A stretch of DNA of 64,000 nt, taken from Streptomyces phaeolivaceus. GTDB lineage: Bacteria; Actinomycetota; Actinomycetes; Streptomycetales; Streptomycetaceae. Under the pieces are notes generated by a model. That model was not told the origin of the DNA. It worked only from the letters and a program-made list of their open reading frames with translations, and did no database searches. A program made the translations under genes and the position numbers. Of the stretch, positions 9,133 through 17,796 are shown one piece after another; position 1 is the first letter of the stretch; every line of letters begins with the position of its first letter. Where the stretch lies: NCBI RefSeq assembly GCF_009184865.1, contig NZ_CP045096.1, positions 8,060,001 to 8,124,000 on the forward strand, given 5' to 3'.

Positions 9133-9378
9133 GTGACGGCCTCCTCGGCCCTCGCCCCGCGAGGGGGCACGTGTGCGGGCGTCCCGGCAGCGACCGCCGG
9201 CGACGGGTGCCGGGCGGTCCGGCTCCTCCCGAGCAACGATCACCGTTCCCGCCGGTCACTGGCCCGAGCCCGCCCCATGCGCCGGATTGACGGATTTTCA
9301 CCCGACCGTGGGCCCGTGGCGCCGATGGCACCGATGCCGTTGACCGAGGGCCGAGGGCCGAACGTGCAGGATGGAGGC

Positions 9379-10302
9379 ATGGATCTTCGCATCTTCACCG
9401 AGCCCCAGCAGGGGGCGTCCTACGACACCCTCCTCACCGTCGCCAAGGCCACCGAGGACCTCGGGTTCGACGCCTTCTTCCGCTCCGACCACTATCTCCG
9501 CATGGGTTCGTCGGACGGCCTGCCCGGCCCCACCGACGCCTGGATCACCCTGGCCGGACTCGCCCGCGAGACCAAGCGCATCCGCCTCGGCACCCTGATG
9601 ACCGCCGGCACCTTCCGGCTGCCCGGCGTGCTCGCCATCCAGGTCGCCCAGATCGACCAGATGTCCGGTGGCCGTGTCGAACTCGGCCTGGGCGCGGGCT
9701 GGTTCGAGGAGGAGCACAAGGCGTACGGCATCCCCTTCCCCAAGGAGAAGTTCGGGCGGCTGGAGGAGCAGCTCGCCATCGTCACCGGTCTGTGGGCCAC
9801 CGAGGTCGGCAAGACCTTCTCCTACGAGGGCACCCACTACCAGCTGACCGACTCGCCCGCGCTGCCCAAGCCCGCGCAGGCCAAGGTGCCGGTGCTCATC
9901 GGCGGCCACGGCGCGAGCCGTACGCCGAGGCTGGCCGCGCGGTACGCCGACGAGTTCAATATGCCGTTCGCCTCGATCGAGGACAGTGAGCGGCAGTTCG
10001 GGCGGGTCCGCAAGGCCGCCGAGGAGGCCGGCCGCAAGGGCGACGACCTGGTGTACTCGAACGCCCTGGTCGTCTGTGTCGGCAAGGACGACGCCGAGGT
10101 GGCCCGCCGCGCCGCCGCGATCGGCCGTGAGGTCGACGAGCTGAAGGCCAACGGCCTCGCCGGCTCCCCGGCCGAGGTGGTCGACAAGATCGCCCGCTAC
10201 CAGGCCGTCGGCTCCCAGCGTGTCTACCTCCAGATCCTCGACCTCGACGACCTGGACCACCTGGAGCTGATCTCCACCCAGGTGCGGTCCCAGCTGTCGT
10301 AA
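9379..10302 (+). CDS. LLM-class F420-dependent oxidoreductase
   Basis: 307-residue luciferase-like monooxygenase fold. Family features are visible: the GFDAFFRSDHYLRMG strand-loop near residue 35, IRLGTLMTAGTFRLPGVLA near 75, GGRVELGLGAGWFEEEHKAYGIPFP near 105, and VPVLIGGHGASRTPRLAARYADEFN near 175. Such TIGR-subgroup enzymes in actinobacteria usually use F420 rather than FMN; the substrate is unknown. ATG start with AGG 8 bases upstream and GGAGG immediately adjacent. Transcribed alone, with a hairpin terminator 13 bases after the stop. Confidence 0.85.
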   Translation: MDLRIFTEPQQGASYDTLLTVAKATEDLGFDAFFRSDHYLRMGSSDGLPGPTDAWITLAGLARETKRIRLGTLMTAGTFRLPGVLAIQVAQIDQMSGGRVELGLGAGWFEEEHKAYGIPFPKEKFGRLEEQLAIVTGLWATEVGKTFSYEGTHYQLTDSPALPKPAQAKVPVLIGGHGASRTPRLAARYADEFNMPFASIEDSERQFGRVRKAAEEAGRKGDDLVYSNALVVCVGKDDAEVARRAAAIGREVDELKANGLAGSPAEVVDKIARYQAVGSQRVYLQILDLDDLDHLELISTQVRSQLS

Positions 10303-10314
10303 GCCGGGCCCGCG

Positions 10315-10340
10315 CCCCGCGCCCCGAAAGGGGCGCGGGG
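10315..10340 (+). terminator. GAAA-tetraloop terminator within dispersed repeat, copy 2
   Basis: Perfect 11-bp stem ccccgcgcccc / ggggcgcgggg with a gaaa loop, just after the oxidoreductase stop. Its right arm and following aactgcgtgagcaacc are another copy of the dispersed repeat, so the repeat doubles as a terminator here. Confidence 0.8.
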
Positions 10341-10494
10341 AACTGCGTGAGCAACCACGAACCACCCGGACCCGCCGACGCACCCGCCCCCGCACGCCCG
10401 AGCCGGCGGGGGCGAAAAGCCCAGGTAAGCACGCCCCCTTCCCCTGTACGTTGGGCTCTCCGCAGCTCAACCACCCACCACGAGGCACCCCACC

Positions 10495-12093
10495 GTGTTC
10501 CTGACGATCAGTACCACCGGCACCCCGGAACGCCCCGCGACCGACCTCGGTTTCCTCCTGCACAAGCACCCCGACAAGACGCAGGCGTTCTCCACCTCCT
10601 ACGGCAAGGCGCACGTCCTCTACCCCGAGGCGGACGCCGAGCGCTGCACGGCCGCGCTGCTGCTGGAGGTGGACGCCGTGGCGCTGGTCCGGCGCGGCAA
10701 GGGCAAGGGCCGTGGCGGCGCACCGGACGCGGCGCTCGCCCAGTACGTCAACGACCGCCCGTACGCGGCCTCCTCCCTGCTCGCCGTCGCGCTGAACGAC
10801 GTCTTCTCCAGCGCCGTGCGCGGCCAGTGCAAGGCCCGGCCCGAACTCCCGGAACAGGTCCGCCCGTTGCGCGTCGAGATACCGGCGCTGCCCGCACGCG
10901 GCGGCCCGGCCCTCGTGGCCAAGCTCTTCGAGCCGCTCGGCTGGACGGTCGCCGCCGAGCCGGTGGCGCTGGACACCGTGTTCCCGGAGTGGGGCGCCTC
11001 CCGTTACGTACGGCTCGTGCTGGAGTCGGAGTCGCTGACCCTGGCCGAGGCGCTGCGCCACCTGTACGTCCTGCTGCCGGTCCTCGACGACGCCAAGCAC
11101 TACTGGGTGTCGTCGGACGAGGTCGACAAGCTGCTGCGCGCGGGCGAGGGCTGGCTCCCGGCCCACCCGGAGCACCAGCTGATCACCAGCCGCTACCTCT
11201 CCCGCCGCTGGTCGCTGACCCGGCAGGCCATGGAGCGCCTGGAACTCGTACGGCTCGCCGAGGCCGACGACAGCGAGGTCGAGGAGATCGACAACGCGGT
11301 CACGGAGACGGAAGAGACCGACGCGACGGAAGAGACCGAAGACGCCGAATCCAACGTGAACGGCGAGGGCGGCGCGGCCGAGGGCGAAGGCGTGGCCGAG
11401 GGCGAAGGCGCGGCCGGGGAAAAGCCCGTGCCGCTCGCCGTGCGGCGACGGGACGCGATCATCGCCGCGCTCAAGGAGTCCGGGGCGGCCCGGGTCCTCG
11501 ATCTCGGGTGTGGTCAGGGCCAGTTGGTGCAGGCGCTGTTCAAGGACGTCCGCTTCACCGAGATCGTCGGTACGGACGTGTCGATGCGCGCGCTCACCAT
11601 CGCCTCCCGCCGGCTCAAGCTCGACCGCATGGGCGAGCGCCAGGCCTCCCGTGTCCGGCTGTTCCAGAGTTCCCTCGCCTACACCGACAAGCGGCTCAAG
11701 GGCTATGACGCCGCCGTGCTCTCCGAGGTCATCGAGCACCTCGACCTGCCCCGGCTGCCCGCCCTGGAGTACGCGGTCTTCGGCTCGGCCCGCCCCCGGA
11801 CCGTGCTCGTGACCACCCCGAACGTCGAGTACAACGTCCGCTGGGAGACGCTCCCCGCCGGCCACGCCCGGCACGGCGACCACCGCTTCGAGTGGACCCG
11901 CGAGGAGTTCCGCACCTGGGCGACCACGGTGGCCGAACGGCACGGCTACGAGGTCCGGTTCGTGCCCGTGGGGCCCGACGACCCGGAGGTCGGCCCGCCG
12001 ACGCAGATGGCCGTCTTCGACCAGCGCGACACCGACAGCACCGACAGCACTGACAGCACCGACAGCACCAGCAAGGAGGCGAAGGCGGCATGA
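10495..12093 (+). CDS. hen1: Hen1, 3'-terminal RNA ribose 2'-O-methyltransferase
   Basis: RNA-repair methyltransferase that marks the 3' end of cleaved RNA before sealing. 532 residues from a GTG start. Residues 1-245 match the bacterial Hen1 N-terminal domain that associates with and activates Pnkp. Residues about 258-315 are a Glu/Gly-rich acidic linker. The methyltransferase domain has SAM motif I VLDLGCGQGQL (about 334) and the metal-binding set E411, E414, H415 (SEVIEHL) and H460/H463 (HGDHRFEW). The C-terminus carries a (DST) tandem repeat from a gacagcacc microsatellite. It overlaps pnkp by ATGA. Bacterial Pnkp/Hen1 repair of ribotoxin-cut tRNA is established. Confidence 0.95.
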   Translation: MFLTISTTGTPERPATDLGFLLHKHPDKTQAFSTSYGKAHVLYPEADAERCTAALLLEVDAVALVRRGKGKGRGGAPDAALAQYVNDRPYAASSLLAVALNDVFSSAVRGQCKARPELPEQVRPLRVEIPALPARGGPALVAKLFEPLGWTVAAEPVALDTVFPEWGASRYVRLVLESESLTLAEALRHLYVLLPVLDDAKHYWVSSDEVDKLLRAGEGWLPAHPEHQLITSRYLSRRWSLTRQAMERLELVRLAEADDSEVEEIDNAVTETEETDATEETEDAESNVNGEGGAAEGEGVAEGEGAAGEKPVPLAVRRRDAIIAALKESGAARVLDLGCGQGQLVQALFKDVRFTEIVGTDVSMRALTIASRRLKLDRMGERQASRVRLFQSSLAYTDKRLKGYDAAVLSEVIEHLDLPRLPALEYAVFGSARPRTVLVTTPNVEYNVRWETLPAGHARHGDHRFEWTREEFRTWATTVAERHGYEVRFVPVGPDDPEVGPPTQMAVFDQRDTDSTDSTDSTDSTSKEAKAA

Positions 12094-14672
12094 CCGGGAC
12101 TCAGCAGAAGCACGGGCGCACCCTGCCCGTCACCGACCTCTCCCTCGTGGTGCTGATCGGCGCCTCCGGCTCGGGCAAGTCGACGTTCGCCCGACGCCAC
12201 TTCAAGCCCACCGAGATCATCTCCTCCGACTTCTGCCGGGGCCTGGTCTCCGACGACGAGAACGACCAGAGCGCGACGAAGGACGCCTTCGACGTGCTGC
12301 ACTACATCGCGGGCAAGCGCCTCGCGGCCGGCCGCCGTACCGTCGTCGACGCGACCAGCGTGCAGTCGGAGTCCCGCAAGCAGCTGATCGAGCTGGCGCG
12401 CGAGCACGACGTGCTGCCGATCGCCATCGTGCTCGACGTGCCGGAGGAGGTCTGCGCCGAACGCAACGCGACCCGCACCGACCGCGCGGACATGCCGCGC
12501 CGCGTCATCCAGCGCCACACCCGTGAACTCCGGCGCTCCCTGCGGCACTTGGAGCGCGAGGGCTTCCGCAAGGTGCACATCCTGCGGGGCGTCGAGGACA
12601 TCGAGCACGCCACGATCGTCACCGAGAAGCGCTTCAACGACCTGACCCACCTCACCGGCCCCTTCGACATCGTCGGCGACATCCACGGCTGCGCGAGCGA
12701 ACTGGAGTCCCTGCTCGGCAAGTTGGGCTATGTCGACGGCAGCCACCCGGAGGGCCGTACGGCCGTCTTCGTCGGCGACCTCGTGGACCGGGGCCCCGAC
12801 AGTCCGGGCGTGCTGCGCCGCGTGATGTCCATGGTCGGCTCGGGCGACGCGCTCTGTGTGCCCGGCAACCACGAGAACAAGTACGGCCGTTACCTCAAGG
12901 GCCGCAACGTCCAGCACACGCACGGGCTCGCCGAGACCGTCGCGCAGATGGAGGGCGAGAGCGAGGAGTTCAAGAAGGAGGTACGGGAGTTCATCGACGG
13001 ACTCGTCAGCCACTACGTCCTCGACGGCGGCCGACTGGTCGTCTGTCACGCCGGTCTGCCGGAGAAGTACCACGGCCGCACCTCCGGCCGGGTCCGCAGC
13101 CACGCGCTGTACGGCGACACCACCGGTGAGACCGACGAGTTCGGGCTGCCGGTGCGCTACCCGTGGGCCGAGGACTACCGGGGCCGCGCGGCCGTCGTCT
13201 ACGGCCACACCCCGGTGCCCACCGCCACCTGGCTGAACAACACCATCTGCCTGGACACGGGCGCGGTCTTCGGCGGCAGGCTCACCGCGCTGCGCTGGCC
13301 GGAACGTGAACTGGTCGACGTACCGGCCGAGCAGGTCTGGTACGAACCGGCCAGGCCGCTGGTCACCGAGGCGCCCGGCGGGCACGAGGGACGGCCGCTG
13401 GACCTGGCGGACGTGCACGGCCGGCGGGTCGTCGAGACCCGGCACGCGGGCCGGGTGTCGGTCCGCGAGGAGAACGCGGCGGCGGCCCTGGAGGTCATGA
13501 GCCGCTTCGCGATCGACCCGCGTCTGCTGCCGTACCTGCCGCCGACCATGGCCCCCACCGCCACCTCGCACATCGAGGGCTACCTGGAACACCCGGCGGA
13601 GGCCTTCGCGCAGTACAAGGAGGACGGGGTCGCGCGGGTCGTGTGCGAGGAGAAGCACATGGGCTCGCGGGCGGTCGCCCTGGTCTGCCGCGACGCGGAC
13701 GCGGCCCGCGAGCGCTTCGGCGTGGACGGCCCCACCGGCTCCCTCTACACCCGCACGGGACGCCCGTTCTTCGACGACGAGGCCCGTACCGAACTGGTCC
13801 TCGGCCGGATCCGCGAGGCCATGACGGCGGCCGGACTCTGGGCCGAACTCGACACCGACTGGGTGCTGCTGGACGCCGAGTTGATGCCGTGGTCGCTGAA
13901 GGCGTCCGGGCTGCTGCGCACCCAGTACGCGGCCGTCGGCGCCGCCTCCGGCGCGGTGTTCCCGGGCGCGCTGGCCGCCCTGGAGGGCGCGGCGGCACGC
14001 GGTGTCGACGTGGGCGACCTGCTCGGCGAGCAGCGGGAGCGGGCCGCCGACGCCGCCGCGTTCACCGAGGCGTACCGGCGTTACTGCTGGCCCACCGAGG
14101 GCCTGGACGGCGTACGTCTCGCGCCCTTCCAGATCCTCGCCGTCCGAGGCCGCAGCCTCGCCGCGCTCCCGCACGACGAGCAGCTGGCCCTGATCGACCG
14201 GCTCGTCGAGTTCGACGTCAGCGGTCTGCTGCAGACCACCCGGCGTCTCTTCGTCGACACCGGCGACGAGGCCTCCGTACGGGCGGGCATCGACTGGTGG
14301 CTGGAGATGACCGGCCGGGGCGGCGAGGGCATGGTCGTCAAGCCGGTCGGGGCGGTGGTGCGATGGGGTCGCCCCCGCTATAGCGAAGCCGAGAGTGGGG
14401 GAGAGAAGGGGCGGCTGGTCCAGCCGGGCATCAAGTGCCGGGGCCGGGAGTATCTGCGGATCATCTACGGCCCGGAGTACACCCGCCCCGAGAACCTCGC
14501 CCGGCTGCGCGGCCGGTTCCTCAACCACAAGCGGTCCCTCGCGCTGCGCGAGTACGCCCTCGGCCTGGAGGCCCTGGACCGGCTCGCCGAGGGGGAGCCG
14601 CTGTGGCGGGTGCACGAGGCGGTGTTCGGGGTACTGGCCCTGGAGTCGGAGCCGGTCGACCCCCGGCTGTGA
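12090..14672 (+). CDS. pnkp: Pnkp polynucleotide kinase-phosphatase-adenylyltransferase
   Basis: 860-residue RNA-repair enzyme with three modules: 5'-kinase (P-loop GASGSGKST, 24-32), metallophosphatase (GDIHGC near 195, GDLVDRGPD near 229, GNHENK near 258) and a ligase-type adenylyltransferase with nucleophile K522 in EKHMGSR. It heals and, with Hen1, seals broken RNA. ATG start overlaps the hen1 stop. Oddity: residues about 758-774 (WGRPRYSEAESGGEKG) are encoded by an imperfect palindrome of intergenic-repeat type, placed between the GGEGMVVKP motif and LVQPGIKCRGREYL of the ligase domain. The reading frame is kept, but the insert sits in a catalytic region. A strong hairpin terminator follows. 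Confidence 0.95.
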   Translation: MTGTQQKHGRTLPVTDLSLVVLIGASGSGKSTFARRHFKPTEIISSDFCRGLVSDDENDQSATKDAFDVLHYIAGKRLAAGRRTVVDATSVQSESRKQLIELAREHDVLPIAIVLDVPEEVCAERNATRTDRADMPRRVIQRHTRELRRSLRHLEREGFRKVHILRGVEDIEHATIVTEKRFNDLTHLTGPFDIVGDIHGCASELESLLGKLGYVDGSHPEGRTAVFVGDLVDRGPDSPGVLRRVMSMVGSGDALCVPGNHENKYGRYLKGRNVQHTHGLAETVAQMEGESEEFKKEVREFIDGLVSHYVLDGGRLVVCHAGLPEKYHGRTSGRVRSHALYGDTTGETDEFGLPVRYPWAEDYRGRAAVVYGHTPVPTATWLNNTICLDTGAVFGGRLTALRWPERELVDVPAEQVWYEPARPLVTEAPGGHEGRPLDLADVHGRRVVETRHAGRVSVREENAAAALEVMSRFAIDPRLLPYLPPTMAPTATSHIEGYLEHPAEAFAQYKEDGVARVVCEEKHMGSRAVALVCRDADAARERFGVDGPTGSLYTRTGRPFFDDEARTELVLGRIREAMTAAGLWAELDTDWVLLDAELMPWSLKASGLLRTQYAAVGAASGAVFPGALAALEGAAARGVDVGDLLGEQRERAADAAAFTEAYRRYCWPTEGLDGVRLAPFQILAVRGRSLAALPHDEQLALIDRLVEFDVSGLLQTTRRLFVDTGDEASVRAGIDWWLEMTGRGGEGMVVKPVGAVVRWGRPRYSEAESGGEKGRLVQPGIKCRGREYLRIIYGPEYTRPENLARLRGRFLNHKRSLALREYALGLEALDRLAEGEPLWRVHEAVFGVLALESEPVDPRL
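14361..14410 (+). repeat. Palindromic repeat captured in frame inside pnkp
   Basis: Stem cccccgct (14372-14379) with agtggggg (14394-14401), including one G-T pair, and the loop atagcgaagccgag. The cgaagccgagagtggggga sequence resembles a hairpin repeat I recall from Streptomyces intergenic regions. Here it adds about 15 codons to the ligase domain. Confidence 0.6.
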
Positions 14673-14701
14673 GCCTCGCCCCCCGGCTGTGAGCCTCCGG
14701 C

Positions 14702-14753
14702 CCGCCACGGACGCCCGTTCGGGGCAGGTGTCCGCGGCGGGCGTCCGTGGCGG
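14702..14753 (+). terminator. Strong terminator after pnkp
   Basis: 15-bp perfect stem (ccgccacggacgccc / gggcgtccgtggcgg) with a 22-base loop, 30 bases after the pnkp stop. Just upstream, the sequence around the stop (ccccggctgtgagcct) is duplicated in tandem. Confidence 0.85.
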
Positions 14754-14941
14754 ATGGACCCACCCCGGTGAGGCGACAATGCGGCTGATAATGTCGCGGG
14801 CAGGCGTGGCCGTGCACTGCGTTCGAATGGTTCCAGCGGTTCCGGCAGTGCTCGGGGGACAGTGATCGCGGCCAGTCGCAGGCGATCTCTGTCACCCGAG
14901 TCGGTCCCATCGGTCCCATTCGAAGGTATGTGGGGTTCCCC

Positions 14942-16786
14942 ATGCGTCGCAGTACCACGCGGTCCGTCACCCGGTCCCTCTCACGGTCCGGGCGAGAGCG
15001 CTCGGCACTCGACGCCGCGTACGACGAGTGCCGCCACCTGGTCCGTACGACCCGGCCCACCGAGCACGCCCTGATGCAGCTCATGCCCCCGGTGGCCCGC
15101 CCCGCCTGCTGGGCCCTGTACGCCGCCTTCTCCCGCGCGGACGATCTGATCGACTCCACCGAGGGCACCCCCGAGGAGCGCAGCCGGCGGCTTCAGGAGT
15201 GGCGGGTCGCACTGGAGTCCGACCTGGCGAGCGGCACCAGCGAGGACCCGATCCGGCTCGCGCTGACCGACTCCGTGTGGCACTGGGGGCTCGACCTCGG
15301 CGACCTGCTCGCCGCCATGGACGCGGTCCAGCGGGACGACGGCCGCACGGGCGTCGCGAACTGGCAGGAGTGGCGCGAGCGGGCCCACTCCCAGAACATC
15401 AGCTGGCCCGAGCAGTTGATGCGGATGCTGGTCCGGGTCGGGCTGCCCGTGCCCGTACGCCTTCGCGACCTGCCCGGCTTCACCCGTTTCGTGGACGGGC
15501 TGTTCCTCACCGACATGCTCCGGGACCTCCGCGAGGACCTGGACGCCGGACAGGTGTGGTTTCCCGCCGATGTCATGGACCGCTTCCGGGTCACCCCGGC
15601 CGACCTGATCGCCCGTGAGTGGACCCCCGAGGTCCGGGAGCTGATCGCGCATCTCACCGGCCAGGCCCGGGAATGGCTGGAGGGCTCCCGCCGGGCGCTG
15701 CGGAACACACTGCCGCTGGGCCCCTCCATCGTGCTCGACAGCGCCGTCGAACTGTTCGGCGCGGAGCTGGACGCGATCGTCCGGGCCGGATCCGCCGTGC
15801 TGCACCGTCCGGTCCGCGTTCCCCGGCACATCGAGTGGCGGCTCCTCGGCCCGGCTCGGGCACGGGCGGCCGTGGTGTGGCGGCTGACGCTGCCGCCCGG
15901 CCGGGCGGACGCCCCCGCGCGGACGGCGGCGGCCCCCGCGACCCCGGGCGACGCCACCGCACCGGACCCGCTGACCGGCACCGGACTGCCCACCACCCGG
16001 ATCGCCGAACCACCCCTCCCGCCCCGCCCGCACCGCGACGGCGCCCGCCCGCCGGCCATAGCCGAGGCCCATCTCCCGCAGCATGTGGCGATCGTCATGG
16101 ACGGCAACGGCCGCTGGGCCACCGGCCTCGGGCTGCCCCGTGACGAGGGCCATCGCGCCGGGGCGGTCGCCCTGAGGGACGTCGTCCAGGGCGCCCTGGA
16201 GATCGGCCTCGCGCATCTGACGGTCTACGCCTTCTCCACCGAGAACTGGAAGCGGTCGCCCGACGAGGTCTCCAAGCTCTTCGCGATCATGCGCTCCGAA
16301 CTCCTCGACGGGGAGTTGCTGGACCATGACGTGCGGCTGCGCTGGGTGGGTTCGCCCGACGGCCTCCCGGACGACGTGGTGGAGGTCCTCCGCGCCCAGG
16401 AGCACGCCACCCGCCACCGCACCGGTCTCACCCTCAACGTCTGCGTCAACTACGGCGGTCGCGCCGAACTCGCCCAGGCGGGCGCGGCGTTGGCGCGTGC
16501 CGCGCTGGCCGGTGAGGTCGACCCCGCCAGGGTCTCGGAGCAGCTCTTCGCCGCGCATCTGCCGCATCACGCCCTGCCCGACGTCGACCTTCTGTGGCGC
16601 ACCAGCGGGGAGATCCGTACCTCCAACTTCCTTCCCTGGCACGCCCATTACGCCGAGCTGCACTTCACCGACCAGCCCTGGCCGGAGGTGGACCGCCTCG
16701 ATCTGTGGGAGGCGGTGGTCGCCTACACCCAGCGCAAGCGTCGCAAGGGGGCGGCTTCGGCTGCCCCGGCGAAGGGGGCCGAGTAA
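14942..16786 (+). CDS. Squalene/phytoene-synthase-like domain fused to cis-prenyltransferase
   Basis: 614 residues joining two isoprenoid folds. Residues about 15-300 resemble the trans head-to-head squalene/phytoene synthase family, with both Asp motifs kept: D67-D68-L-I-D71 and D195-LRE-D199 (RDLREDLDAGQVWFP). A Pro/Ala linker (about 315-370) leads to a complete UppS-type cis-prenyltransferase: catalytic D387 in IVMDGNGRWA, FSTENWKRSPDEV, and RTSGEIRTSNFLPWH near 553. The first domain could condense or cyclise the product of the second. No carotenoid, hopanoid or terpene cyclase genes adjoin it. ATG chosen over a GTG four codons upstream; ribosome sites are weak for both. Transcribed alone. 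The product is unknown. Confidence 0.85.
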   Translation: MRRSTTRSVTRSLSRSGRERSALDAAYDECRHLVRTTRPTEHALMQLMPPVARPACWALYAAFSRADDLIDSTEGTPEERSRRLQEWRVALESDLASGTSEDPIRLALTDSVWHWGLDLGDLLAAMDAVQRDDGRTGVANWQEWRERAHSQNISWPEQLMRMLVRVGLPVPVRLRDLPGFTRFVDGLFLTDMLRDLREDLDAGQVWFPADVMDRFRVTPADLIAREWTPEVRELIAHLTGQAREWLEGSRRALRNTLPLGPSIVLDSAVELFGAELDAIVRAGSAVLHRPVRVPRHIEWRLLGPARARAAVVWRLTLPPGRADAPARTAAAPATPGDATAPDPLTGTGLPTTRIAEPPLPPRPHRDGARPPAIAEAHLPQHVAIVMDGNGRWATGLGLPRDEGHRAGAVALRDVVQGALEIGLAHLTVYAFSTENWKRSPDEVSKLFAIMRSELLDGELLDHDVRLRWVGSPDGLPDDVVEVLRAQEHATRHRTGLTLNVCVNYGGRAELAQAGAALARAALAGEVDPARVSEQLFAAHLPHHALPDVDLLWRTSGEIRTSNFLPWHAHYAELHFTDQPWPEVDRLDLWEAVVAYTQRKRRKGAASAAPAKGAE

Positions 16787-16821
16787 CCGCCGGATCAGGG
16801 GTGGGGGCGTGACTGTGCGTT

Positions 16822-16875
16822 GCCGGGTGCGGGGAACCGCGCGACCAGCCCCCACGCACCCGCACCCGATGAACG
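16822..16875 (+). repeat. Dispersed gggcgcgggg-type repeat, copy 3
   Basis: gtgcggggaaccgcgcgacc followed by agcccccacgcacccgcacc, the same family as the copies at 8799 and 50268, lying between the convergent prenyltransferase and NAD-kinase-like genes. It may act as a bidirectional terminator. Confidence 0.6.
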
Positions 16876-16896
16876 CACCCCCCCCGCGTCCCCTCG

Positions 16897-17796
16897 TCAC
16901 CCCACCAACCGCAACCGAACCCCCGCCACCCCCACCCGCACCGTCTGCCCCCATGTCAGCTCCAGTGCGTCCCCCTCCATCCCGTCCCCGAACACGATGA
17001 GCCGGTCCGACTCGACGGCGAGCGACAACCGCCCGTCCCCCACGAGCGCCCCCGCCACCAACGACGTCCCCGTGACCGGCGACGGCCACGCCTCCCGCAC
17101 GAACCACAGCAGCCGCGCCTCACCCGGACCGGGCAACACCAGCTCGCTCGCCCGCTCCTGCCACACCGACCGGATCCACCCGCTCGCCCCGGTCCCGGTC
17201 CCGACGAGCACCCCGGACGAGGCCTGGGGCTCGACGGCACCCCTGTCGCCGTCGAGCCCCAGGCGGTACCGGGCGGTCTGGTGCCCCGCCGCGCCGAGGT
17301 AGATCTCGTTGAGCGCCACCAGCCGCTGTGTGTCGTCGGCGACGGCCTCGACCATGGTCAACTCATCGGTCGAGGAGCCGGGTTGGAGCACGGAAGCGAG
17401 CAACTTGCCCGCCTGCCCCGGCCGGTGCCGCACCAGCACCCCCGGGTTGCGCCGGGGATCGGGGTTGATGCCCACCACCGGCTGGCCCGCGAGGTACTTC
17501 GCGACATTGGCCACCAGCCCGTCCTGCCCGACGACCACCACGACGTCCTCGGGCGCGAACAGGAACCGGTCCAAGTCACCCCGCTCGACTCGTGCCTGAC
17601 GCCAGGTCAGCGGGACCGAGGACGTGACCTCGGCAAGCGCCCCGCGCTCCCGCCGGTGCCGCTCGGCCACGTCCTCGATGTCCCGCCCCCGGGACCGCAG
17701 GAAGAAGGCGGCCTGCCCGTGCGTACCGTGCCGGGCCACCAACTCCTCGTACTCGGTGGTGCGATGGACCAGCACCACCCGCGGCGCCAGACTCAC
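16897..17796 (-). CDS. NAD kinase-like protein with altered GGDG motif
   Basis: 299 residues of the NAD-kinase/diacylglycerol-kinase fold: N-terminal Rossmann-like part, [17 protein letters not shown] near 86-102 followed by [11 protein letters not shown], a GTGTGASGW loop, and a C-terminal beta region ([19 protein letters not shown]). The usual catalytic GGDGT is replaced by GQDGL (90-93), so activity on NAD is uncertain; it may be a divergent or non-catalytic ligand binder. GTG start overlaps the SPFH stop by 4 bp (GTGA), so the two are co-translated. The minus-strand frame stays open far upstream, but that part is antisense to argF/arcA and is rejected. Confidence 0.75.
   Translation of the reverse strand: MSLAPRVVLVHRTTEYEELVARHGTHGQAAFFLRSRGRDIEDVAERHRRERGALAEVTSSVPLTWRQARVERGDLDRFLFAPEDVVVVVGQDGLVANVAKYLAGQPVVGINPDPRRNPGVLVRHRPGQAGKLLASVLQPGSSTDELTMVEAVADDTQRLVALNEIYLGAAGHQTARYRLGLDGDRGAVEPQASSGVLVGTGTGASGWIRSVWQERASELVLPGPGEARLLWFVREAWPSPVTGTSLVAGALVGDGRLSLAVESDRLIVFGDGMEGDALELTWGQTVRVGVAGVRLRLVG

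Noticed and set aside
9298..11943. 881-codon minus-strand frame
   Set aside because: Antisense to the LLM oxidoreductase and hen1; composition is that of a shadow frame.
14815..14835. tRNA T-arm-like gttcgaatgg
   Set aside because: No acceptor stem, anticodon arm or matching T-stem around it.
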